Part shown: positions 1 to 4,850 of the stretch, piece by piece
Position numbering within the stretch: the stretch's first letter is position 1
Layout: each line of letters begins with the position of its first letter
Source: Gammaproteobacteria bacterium
GTDB lineage: Bacteria; Gemmatimonadota; Gemmatimonadetes; Longimicrobiales; Gaopeijiaceae
NCBI GenBank assembly: GCA_024638345.1
Contig: JAHEKL010000170.1
Span: 1 to 6,297, forward strand
Direction: 5' to 3'
Length of the DNA stretch: 6,297 nucleotides
Notes under the pieces: generated by a model
The model's input: the letters and a program-made list of their open reading frames with translations, nothing else
Told to the model about the DNA's origin: nothing
The model's database searches: none
Position numbers and translations under genes: made by a program

Positions 1-1
1 A

Positions 2-436
2 CTCAAGACCGTGGCGAGCGCGATGGACGTGGCCCGACCCAGCAACCTCGAGCGCTTGATCGCGATCTTCGACGGGAACGTCGCGGCATTGCAGGAGTGG
101 ATCTCTCCTACGTGGCACGAAGATGCCCAGGTCATGGACGCGATGAGGCGCGTTCACGAGGAGGCCGGCTACCTGATGGACCCGCACAGCGCGGTAGGAT
201 ATCTGGGGCTGAACCAGTATCGTGCAGGACGTTCGAACATGCCGGGCATGATCCTCTCGACCGCCGACCCGGCGAAGTTTCCGGACACCGTGTTGCGCGC
301 AACGGGCCGAACCCCTCCCTCGCGCGAGGACTGGCAGGATCTGGAGGGGAGCGAAGGGGAGGCCCCGAGGTCCGAGGCCACGGTTCGGCTCGGACCCGAG
401 CCGGACTCGCTTCGGAAGCTTCTGCGCACAATCTGA
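2..436 (+). CDS. thrC: Threonine synthase, C-terminal part (5' end outside window)
   Basis: This is the last ~144 residues of threonine synthase, the cytoplasmic PLP enzyme that converts O-phosphohomoserine to threonine and phosphate. The frame is open from base 2, so the gene starts upstream of the window. Recognisable blocks in order are ASAMDVARPSNLERL (E. coli-type ThrC has SxAMDVxxPxNxxR), GYLMDPHSAVGYLGL (family G-Y-x-x-[DE]-P-H-x-A-V-x-Y) and LSTADPAKFPDTV (family L-x-T-A-H-P-A-K-F). The tail PDSLRKLLRTI resembles the LRKLM ending of the E. coli enzyme, so this is the long E. coli/yeast-type ThrC and the 3' end is intact. The PLP lysine lies upstream, outside the window. The stop TGA is 34 nt before the next plus-strand gene, which suggests a shared transcript. 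The segment just before the tail is rich in Glu, Gly and Pro and looks like a poorly conserved linker. Confidence 0.95.
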   Translation, partial: LKTVASAMDVARPSNLERLIAIFDGNVAALQEWISPTWHEDAQVMDAMRRVHEEAGYLMDPHSAVGYLGLNQYRAGRSNMPGMILSTADPAKFPDTVLRATGRTPPSREDWQDLEGSEGEAPRSEATVRLGPEPDSLRKLLRTI

Positions 437-470
437 CGACCGACGAGTCCACCGCGTCCGGAATCCAAAC

Positions 471-1139
471 GTGAGCAGTCCCTACCGACCCATCCCGCTC
501 TCGACCCTGGAGCGTCTCGAGCCAGCCCAGATGATCGATCGGGCGCGGGGCTTTCGTGACGAGCTCAGAAGGCGTCGGACGGTGCGGAGCTACTCCAGCG
601 AACCCGTTCCCTCGGAAGTCGTCGATGCCTGTCTGGAGGCTGCGGGAACGGCCCCCAGCGGGGCGAATCGTCAGCCCTGGCACTTCGCGGTCGTGCGCGA
701 TGCGGAGATGAAGCGCCGGATTCGGGAGGCCGCCGAAGAAGAGGAACGCGAGTTCTACCAGAATCGGGCACCCCCTGAGTGGCTGGAGGCCCTCGCCGGT
801 CTCGGCACCGACGAGCGTAAGCCCTTTCTCGAAGATGCTCCCGTGCTCATCGCGGTGTTCGCCGAAAGCTACGAGATGCGAGGGAACCGCAAGATCAGGA
901 ACTACTACGTTTCCGAGTCCGTCGGGATCGCGACCGGCTTCTTGATCGCCGCCCTGCACCGCGCGGGTCTGGCCACCCTGACCCACACGCCGAGCCCAAT
1001 GGGCTTTCTCAACGAGATTCTGGGCCGACCCCCCAACGAGCGACCCTTCCTCCTGCTCGTCGCAGGCTATCCCGCGGCCGATGCGGTGGTCCCCCAGATC
1101 ACCAAGAAGCCGCTGGCAGAGATCGCCTCGTTCCACTAG
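471..1139 (+). CDS. FMN nitroreductase-family protein, iodotyrosine deiodinase-like
   Basis: A 222-residue nitroreductase-fold flavoprotein, probably a cytoplasmic dimer binding FMN. FMN-phosphate contacts are expected from R34-R35-R36-T-V-R39 and the AGTAPSGANRQPW block (58-70). The closest family I recognise is iodotyrosine deiodinase (IYD), which reductively dehalogenates halotyrosines. IYD's lid triad is present with exact spacing: E92, Y96 and K117 match human E157, Y161 and K182. THTP (171-174) matches the TTTP segment whose Thr contacts flavin N5, and LGRPPNE...LLLVAGYP (184-201) matches human LLGRPAHEK...LLPVGYP. There is no membrane anchor, unlike the mammalian protein. The GTG start at 471 has only a weak purine stretch (GGAA) upstream. 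ATG 531 (Met21) is an alternative, but the first 20 residues fit the N-terminal extension of bacterial homologues. It sits 34 nt after thrC and is followed by a terminator. Family membership is secure; the physiological substrate is inference. Confidence 0.93.
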   Translation: MSSPYRPIPLSTLERLEPAQMIDRARGFRDELRRRRTVRSYSSEPVPSEVVDACLEAAGTAPSGANRQPWHFAVVRDAEMKRRIREAAEEEEREFYQNRAPPEWLEALAGLGTDERKPFLEDAPVLIAVFAESYEMRGNRKIRNYYVSESVGIATGFLIAALHRAGLATLTHTPSPMGFLNEILGRPPNERPFLLLVAGYPAADAVVPQITKKPLAEIASFH

Positions 1140-1173
1140 AGCCGATCCGACGCACTCCTTCCGCTCTGGCGGT

Positions 1174-1204
1174 GGGGCCGCCCGCGGAGGCGGTTCCCGT
1201 TTTA
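1174..1204 (+). terminator. Rho-independent terminator after the nitroreductase gene
   Basis: Stem GGGGCCGCC (1174-1182), loop CGCGGA, then GGCGGTTCC (1189-1197) gives nine pairs including two G-U. It is followed by CGTTTTAA. It starts 35 nt after the stop codon at 1139, the normal place for an intrinsic terminator closing a thrC-nitroreductase transcript. The U-tract is short (four T), so efficiency is uncertain. Confidence 0.7.
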
Positions 1205-1237
1205 ATCGGCCGATAAGACCGTCCACAGATCATCTGT
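1205..1237. promoter_or_regulatory. Two short palindromes upstream of the BIG2 lipoprotein gene
   Basis: ATCGGCCGAT (1205-1214) is a perfect 10-bp palindrome. ACAGAT-C-ATCTGT (1225-1237) is a perfect 6-bp inverted repeat with a one-base centre. Their centres are about 21-22 bp apart, near two helical turns, in the 162-nt gap before the lipoprotein gene. This would suit an operator for a dimeric regulator, but short palindromes arise by chance. I found no clean -35/-10 pair in this gap (TTGGTT at 1249 lacks a good partner). Confidence 0.25.
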
Positions 1238-1301
1238 CACGCGCCCAGTTGGTTCGGGTCAGCGAATCAGACGAACAGGATCGATCAGAGGACGGAGAAC
1301 G

Positions 1302-1964
1302 ATGAACATGAGAGGCGTAAGAACGGCTCTTCCCATGCTGGCCACGGTGACGCTCGTCGGATGCGGTTCGCCGACCGAGCCGGGCACGATCGATCTCGAG
1401 CCCGCAACGCTGGAGGCGGTGGGAGACTCGGCACAGCTCACCGTCGGATCGGCGACGAGCCGCTCGCCGTGGGTGTGGCGGAGCCTCGATCCGGAAATCG
1501 TTGCGGTCTCACCGTCTGGAATGGCTCGCGCTCTCGCGCCCGGCTCGGCGACGGTCCGGGCGACCCGAGGGGATCGCGCGGCCGAGACCGACGTGGTCGT
1601 CCTCCCACCCACGAATGTCCGGGTGTTGTCCGTGGGCCTTCAGCCGGACGGGCCGAACGAGGAGCGAATGACCCTCCGCCTCTCCAACCTGGGCGGCCGT
1701 GGATTCTATAGACTCGAAGCCTGGAGGACACGCGAGGGGCTTTCACCCACCCGAGTCCTCAACCACCTGACCGAGACTCCAGCCGCCGTCGGGATGGTCG
1801 TGACGCATCAGGTCTGGCTGCCTCGACCGGAGGGTGGGAGTGAGACGGCGCGTGCCGCCGACTTCTTGGTGGTCTACTCCCGACCGGCGAACGAGCACTC
1901 TACGACCGCTCTCTGTGTGCTCCTTCACGGGGAAGGTCGCTGTGTCATCCCCGACGGGGCTTGA
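1302..1964 (+). CDS. Predicted lipoprotein with BIG2-like Ig domain
   Basis: A 220-residue envelope protein of unknown function. It has a short signal peptide (Arg4 and Arg7, then a hydrophobic run) with lipobox LVGC, so lipidation is predicted at C21; the mature protein begins CGSPTEPG. Residues ~29-100 look like a bacterial Ig-like group 2 (BIG2) domain: IDLEPATLEAVGDSAQLTV, a WRSLDPEIVAVSPSGMARAL stretch with the usual 'x-V-A-x-V-x-x-x-G-x-A' turn, then PGSATVRAT. Residues ~103-215 form a second beta-rich region (NVRVLSVGLQ, TLRLSNLGGRGFYRLEAW) ending with two cysteines, C205 and C214, that could pair. I do not recognise this second domain; a CARDB/Ig-like sandwich is a guess. GGAG at 1294-1297 lies 4 nt before ATG 1302 and 10 nt before in-frame ATG 1308, so either Met could be used. 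BIG2 domains usually mediate adhesion or act as spacers in surface proteins. Confidence 0.85.
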   Translation: MNMRGVRTALPMLATVTLVGCGSPTEPGTIDLEPATLEAVGDSAQLTVGSATSRSPWVWRSLDPEIVAVSPSGMARALAPGSATVRATRGDRAAETDVVVLPPTNVRVLSVGLQPDGPNEERMTLRLSNLGGRGFYRLEAWRTREGLSPTRVLNHLTETPAAVGMVVTHQVWLPRPEGGSETARAADFLVVYSRPANEHSTTALCVLLHGEGRCVIPDGA

Positions 1965-1975
1965 ATCCGTCGGGG
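1949..1975. terminator. Hairpin at the convergent junction, possible bidirectional terminator
   Basis: CCCCGACGG (1949-1957) and CCGTCGGGG (1967-1975) form a perfect 9-bp GC-rich stem with a 9-nt loop that holds the TGA stop of the plus-strand lipoprotein gene (1962-1964). The opposing gene ends at 2008. The position between two convergent stops argues for transcription termination in both directions. Neither side has a real T-tract (GGTTGG on the plus side, ATGAC on the minus side), so intrinsic termination alone may be weak. Confidence 0.5.
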
Positions 1976-2007
1976 GGTTGGGACGATACGGACGAGGGCC
2001 GTTGGCG

Positions 2008-2457
2008 CTAAAGCCGCTGTGTAGTGACCGTGTAAGACCCGGTCTCGCCCTCGTCTATGCTGGTCGTCTCCACCAGGTAACATCCACGTGCGAGGGACCT
2101 CGAGATCTGGGCATCCAGCCCGTTGACGCCACCTCCGGTGTCATCGTCGAAGTCGAGGACGCTGGAGCCCGAGTCCAGTAGCCAAAGGAACGAGTCCACT
2201 TCGCCCGAGCGCATGGTGATTTGCACCGTTCCGGCCGTTGACACTGTCAACGCGTACCGGTCCAGAAACGCCCCATCGATGTCCAACTCATCCCCGAGCT
2301 GAAGCTGGCCGTTGATCGTGGCCCCGACGGCCAGAGCGACGCCACCCGTGCAATTGAGAGACGGCTCGCCCTGAGTCGGGCTATCTCCTCCACCACATGA
2401 CGTCAATGATAGTAATGAGATGATCAGCAATGCCTTGAAAAGATGGATATCTCTCAT
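2008..2457 (-). CDS. Predicted lipoprotein with PPC-like domain
   Basis: A 149-residue lipoprotein. The signal peptide is residues 1-20 (MRDIHLFKALLIISLLSLTS) with lipobox LTSC and lipidated C21; the mature start is CGGGDSPTQG. Residues ~41-147 resemble the bacterial pre-peptidase C-terminal (PPC) beta-sandwich: INGQLQLGDELDIDGAFLDRYALTV, then TAGTVQITMRSGEVDSFLWLLD, an acidic DFDDDTGGGVNGLDAQIS stretch, and RGCYLVETTS...GSYTV at the end. PPC domains usually accompany secreted proteases as an adhesion or folding module, but here one stands alone. C36 and C126 could form a disulphide. The start was set at 2457, not the longer open frame to 2502, because GGAG lies 7 nt upstream of this ATG and the signal peptide begins here. 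The 5' part is notably AT-richer than its surroundings, as expected for a hydrophobic signal peptide. It lies 113 nt downstream of the large lipoprotein gene in the same direction and may share its transcript. Confidence 0.85.
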   Translation of the reverse strand: MRDIHLFKALLIISLLSLTSCGGGDSPTQGEPSLNCTGGVALAVGATINGQLQLGDELDIDGAFLDRYALTVSTAGTVQITMRSGEVDSFLWLLDSGSSVLDFDDDTGGGVNGLDAQISRSLARGCYLVETTSIDEGETGSYTVTTQRL

Positions 2458-2530
2458 TTCAATGCTCCTGTGTGGGCACTGGCACGATCGTCGGTGCGAC
2501 ACGAGTACTCTCTGGCGGTAACGAGAAGGG

Positions 2531-2553
2531 GAGGGCGCCTCACTCTTGCCCTC
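2531..2553 (-). terminator. Weak hairpin between the two minus-strand lipoprotein genes
   Basis: GAGGGC (2531-2536) and GCCCTC (2548-2553) form a 6-bp GC stem with an 11-nt loop, 18 nt past the stop of the large lipoprotein gene. On the minus strand it is followed by CCCCTTCTCGTT, a pyrimidine-rich but not T-rich tail. A smaller stem, CCCTG/CAGGG (2563-2576), overlaps the stop codon. Together they could attenuate transcription into the downstream gene. I see no convincing separate promoter for that gene in this 113-nt gap. Confidence 0.25.
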
Positions 2554-2570
2554 GCCTTACAGCCCTGAAG

Positions 2571-4499
2571 TCAGGGAGTGAACTCGTCGCTCGTGGTAGC
2601 CGTGTGCCACGTCACTCCGTCGGCGAACGGGTTGTTGAAGAGCCCTTGGGCTCCGCTCCATCCCGTTGCGGTGAAGCCCCAGAACGTCTGGGCTCCGGCC
2701 TGGAGGCCCCATGCCGGATTCCATCCGGCATGACCCGTGAAGTCCGGTGCCACGATATCCAGCGACGTGGCTCCGTCCAGATATCCCGAGGTGGCCGAAA
2801 TGAGTAGCCCGTTCCCACCGTCCTGCGAGAAGGACAGCGCGAACCAGCCGTCGTACTCCGGCTGTACCGCGTACATGATCTGCGGCCGCACGTACGGGGT
2901 GGTCGCGGCGGTGGACAGGTTCACCGAGTTCAGCTCCGGACCGAGTGTCACCATCTGATCCACCGGTGCGCCCGACATGGCCACCACGGTTCTCCAACTC
3001 GTGGAGTTCGGGTTTCCTGCGGTCGTGACGCTGATCAGCTGCAGGTCTCCAGACTGGAACCGGTTCGCCGGAACGGTGGGGAAGGTCCGCATGGTGGACG
3101 ACGATAGCTGGAAGTCCGTGAAGAAGGTGCCGCCGGATGAGAGATTGGAGGTGAAGAAGAGCGAGCTGGCGAGCGCCATGTCCGCGCCCAGATTGTTGAT
3201 CGTGAGGTTTCGGGTCTCCGGATCGAAGGCCTCGGCCGAGCCGAAGTCCAGTACGGGCAGAGTGCTTCCGTCCGCTGGGTTCAGGTCGCGTCGGATGATG
3301 AGCTTCTTGAGGTCGATGCTGACGTCCATCCCGTTGATCACGAACTCCGACAGCGATGAGACCAGATCCACGACCCCTTCCGGGACCTGGTTGAGCGTGA
3401 AGTTGTTGTTTCCGCCCGCGCCCACCACGAGCGCCGTGGCGGACCCGAGGGAGATCGTCGCCTGGTCCTGCTGGCCCAGGCCGGCCACCGAACCCTGCAC
3501 GGTCTTGGTCGGCGATTCGCCCATGCAGCTCGCACCACCCAGTACGCCCAGCTCGCTCGTCGCGCCGAGGAAGACCTGTACGTCCGCAGAGCCGTTGGCG
3601 TCTACCCACGCTACGCCTCCACGTCCGGAGGAGAGGTCGAAGGAGTAGCTGAGGCCATTCGGCTGAGCGGCCATCCAGGGTCCGTTTCCGTCCTTGTAGG
3701 CAAAGAAGTCCGGTAGGTCAGCCTGGGTGCAATAGGAGTAGGTGACGTTGCCACCGCCGCCGCCGCTCGCCTGGTTCACCGTGAGGGTGAGTGGCGCCGT
3801 CGCATCGCTGACACCCGTGCCGGCCGCGCGAATGGTGACCGTGTAGACTCCGGGCATCGCGGTGGGGGACACATCGATCTGGAGGGTGCCGCTCGTCTCG
3901 CCCGATGCGACGCTTTCCGAGTTCGCTGTCACCCCATTGGGAAGCCCTTGTGCCGTCAGCGTGACATCACCAGCGAAGCCTCCCGCCCTGGTGAGAGACG
4001 CGTTCACCTGGCCGTTCTGCCCCTGCGTGATCGCGAGCGTTGAGCTCGCTAGCGAGATCGAGATCGAGGGAGACGCTCCACCACCCGACTCGTTGATGGT
4101 GAGCGTGAAGGTTGCAGTCGCCGCGCTGACCCCGGTTCCGGTCGCCCGGAGGGTAACGGTGAAGGTCCCCGGCGTAGCCGTCGGAGAGACGTCGATCTGT
4201 ACGCTGCCCGTCGTCGAGCCCGAGCCGATCGTGCTGGAGCCGGCGGTGACCCCCGAAGGTAAACCCTGTGCGGACAACGTGACCGACCCGCTGAACCCCC
4301 CTGAACGACTGAGCGTCACGTTCACCTGGCCGTTCTCGCCCTGGGTGAGCGTGAGTGTCGCGCCGGATATGGTGATGGAGATGGATCCCGAACCCCCTCC
4401 CCCTCCTCCGTTCGATGTGGGAGATCCACTGGAGCATGAAGCTGCGAGGAAGAGGCAGCAGGTTGTTGCGAGCGTCCAAATTCCAGCATTGCGCGACAT
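2571..4499 (-). CDS. Large predicted lipoprotein with two tandem Ig-like repeats
   Basis: A 642-residue surface lipoprotein of unknown function. The signal peptide is residues 1-21 with the relaxed lipobox AASC (C22 lipidated; Ala rather than Leu at -3). The mature start is CSSGSPTSN followed by a six-Gly linker (31-36). Two Ig-like repeats follow at residues ~40-136 and ~146-242, each opening with TQGxNGQVN and containing GLPxGVTA, QIDVSPTAxPG and ATGTGVS-type blocks. A second Gly run (246-250) leads to a ~390-residue C-terminal region with mixed beta character: YSYCTQADLPDFFAYKDGNGPW (~254-275), an SFDLSSGRGGVAWVD strand pair, Asn/Ser/Thr-rich strands and a Trp/Gly-rich tail (588-631). C257 and C325 could pair. 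I cannot name this region; from memory, similar 'P-x-F-A-Y-x-D-G-x-G-x-W' openings occur in Gemmatimonadota lipoproteins, which I could not check. ATG 4499 has GGAG 7 nt upstream and a good promoter further up. A role in surface binding or adhesion is inference. Confidence 0.88.
   Translation of the reverse strand: MSRNAGIWTLATTCCLFLAASCSSGSPTSNGGGGGGSGSISITISGATLTLTQGENGQVNVTLSRSGGFSGSVTLSAQGLPSGVTAGSSTIGSGSTTGSVQIDVSPTATPGTFTVTLRATGTGVSAATATFTLTINESGGGASPSISISLASSTLAITQGQNGQVNASLTRAGGFAGDVTLTAQGLPNGVTANSESVASGETSGTLQIDVSPTAMPGVYTVTIRAAGTGVSDATAPLTLTVNQASGGGGGNVTYSYCTQADLPDFFAYKDGNGPWMAAQPNGLSYSFDLSSGRGGVAWVDANGSADVQVFLGATSELGVLGGASCMGESPTKTVQGSVAGLGQQDQATISLGSATALVVGAGGNNNFTLNQVPEGVVDLVSSLSEFVINGMDVSIDLKKLIIRRDLNPADGSTLPVLDFGSAEAFDPETRNLTINNLGADMALASSLFFTSNLSSGGTFFTDFQLSSSTMRTFPTVPANRFQSGDLQLISVTTAGNPNSTSWRTVVAMSGAPVDQMVTLGPELNSVNLSTAATTPYVRPQIMYAVQPEYDGWFALSFSQDGGNGLLISATSGYLDGATSLDIVAPDFTGHAGWNPAWGLQAGAQTFWGFTATGWSGAQGLFNNPFADGVTWHTATTSDEFTP
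3774..4064 (-). repeat. Ig-like repeat, copy 2 (residues ~146-242 of the large lipoprotein)
   Basis: This is the second copy of the unit, joined to the first by a short Ser/Gly linker (ESGGGASPS). Conserved blocks with copy 1 include NGQVN, GLPxGVTA, QIDVSPTA and GTGVS. The level of identity suggests an old internal duplication rather than a recent one. Confidence 0.85.
4092..4382 (-). repeat. Ig-like repeat, copy 1 (residues ~40-136 of the large lipoprotein)
   Basis: A 97-residue unit encoded here aligns without gaps to the second unit at 3774-4064, offset by 106 residues (318 nt). By hand count about 63 of 97 residues are identical. The consensus strands (TLTxTQGxNGQVNVTL, GSVTLSAQGLPSGVTA, VQIDVSPTATPGTFTVTLRATGTG) fit the bacterial Ig-like or NEW3-type folds often found in tandem in surface proteins. 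Confidence 0.85.
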
Positions 4500-4576
4500 T
4501 CGCGGTCTCCGCGTTGAACTCGATGATGCCTGTTTGAAGGGCAGTCCTACGGGAACAACTCCAGGTAGGGCGAGTG

Positions 4577-4605
4577 ATTCTGCGGCACGTAGGTCCGCGC
4601 GTCAA
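4577..4605 (-). promoter_or_regulatory. Predicted sigma70-type promoter for the large lipoprotein gene
   Basis: Read on the minus strand, -35 TTGACG (4605-4600), a 17-nt spacer and -10 CAGAAT (4582-4577). That is five of six and four of six matches to the E. coli consensus at optimal spacing. The predicted start is near 4570, giving a leader of about 70 nt before ATG 4499. It lies in the otherwise featureless 190-nt gap between the tRNA 3' end and the lipoprotein start. Host promoter preferences are unknown. Confidence 0.55.
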
Positions 4606-4689
4606 GCGGGGCTGGCGATTCCCCCGAGCCGCGGGCCTCCAGTCGTATGGACGACGCCCGACGCACTTTCCTTCCAGATACTGCTGGCA

Positions 4690-4763
4690 TGGTCCCGCTG
4701 GGACTCGAACCCAGGACCATCCGATTATGAGTCGGGCGCTCTAACCAGCTGAGCTACGGGACC
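4690..4763 (-). tRNA. tRNA with anticodon CAU (elongator Met or Ile2)
   Basis: A 74-nt cloverleaf. The acceptor is GGTCCCG/CGGGACC, the D arm GCTC-AGCTGGTTA-GAGC, the anticodon loop CTCATAA with CAT, the variable region TGGTC and the T arm CTGGG-TTCGAGT-CCCAG, with discriminator A73. CCA is not encoded, since A73 is followed by TGCC. The anticodon stem CCCGA/TCGGA has a C27-A43 mismatch. CAU is read either as Met or, after lysidine modification by TilS, as Ile. The C4-G69, U12-A23 and C29-G41 pairs agree with known tRNA-Ile determinants, and the anticodon arm resembles E. coli tRNA-Ile2, so Ile2 is a serious option. It is not an initiator: position 1 pairs normally with 72, and the anticodon stem lacks the three G-C pairs. 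Confidence 0.96.
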
Positions 4764-4767
4764 GGAG

Positions 4768-4783
4768 GGGCCGGAGACGGCCC
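4768..4783 (-). other. Hairpin immediately upstream of the tRNA
   Basis: GGGCCG and CGGCCC form a perfect 6-bp stem with a 4-nt loop, ending 4 nt before the tRNA 5' end. It would be in the tRNA leader if transcription enters from upstream. It may influence 5' processing or read-through from the release-factor-like gene. No T-tract follows it. Confidence 0.3.
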
Positions 4784-4798
4784 GCCCGCGAGAAGCTA

Positions 4799-4822
4799 GA
4801 AAACGCGGCTGCGCCCGGCCAC
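4799..4822 (-). terminator. Possible terminator after the baeRF gene
   Basis: On the minus strand GTGGC (4822-4818), an 8-nt loop and GCCGC (4809-4805) form five pairs with one G-U, followed after one base by TTTTCT. It begins 29 nt past the release-factor-like stop codon. The stem is short, so this is a weak candidate. A run of seven C (4822-4828) lies just beside it. Confidence 0.35.
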
Positions 4823-4850
4823 CCCCCCGGGACGGCCCCGACGCGTTGGG

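Noticed and set aside
132..1226. Long 364-codon minus-strand open frame across thrC and the nitroreductase gene
   Set aside because: It is antisense to two clearly recognisable genes; its Arg/Pro/Gly-rich translation shows no domain and reflects high GC.
2458..2502. N-terminal extension of the PPC-like lipoprotein by 15 codons
   Set aside because: The internal ATG has an ideal GGAG at 7 nt and begins a normal lipoprotein signal peptide; the extension would bury it.
2557..3609. Minus-strand 350-codon frame overlapping the large lipoprotein
   Set aside because: It is a frame-shifted shadow on the same strand; low-complexity Arg/Gly-rich translation, no start signal.
1302..4499. The lipoprotein trio as a new defence or secretion system
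   Set aside because: No enzyme, nuclease, NTPase or transport component is nearby, and the genes are convergent rather than one operon.
3862..4752. Plus-strand 296-codon open frame opposite the Ig repeats, gap and tRNA
   Set aside because: It lies antisense to the lipoprotein and runs through the tRNA; its repeat-like look mirrors the real repeats on the other strand.
4801..4850. G-rich minus-strand tract (GGGG, seven G, GGG) as a possible G-quadruplex
   Set aside because: Needs a 9-nt loop and competes with GC hairpins; in GC-rich intergenic DNA this is not distinctive.
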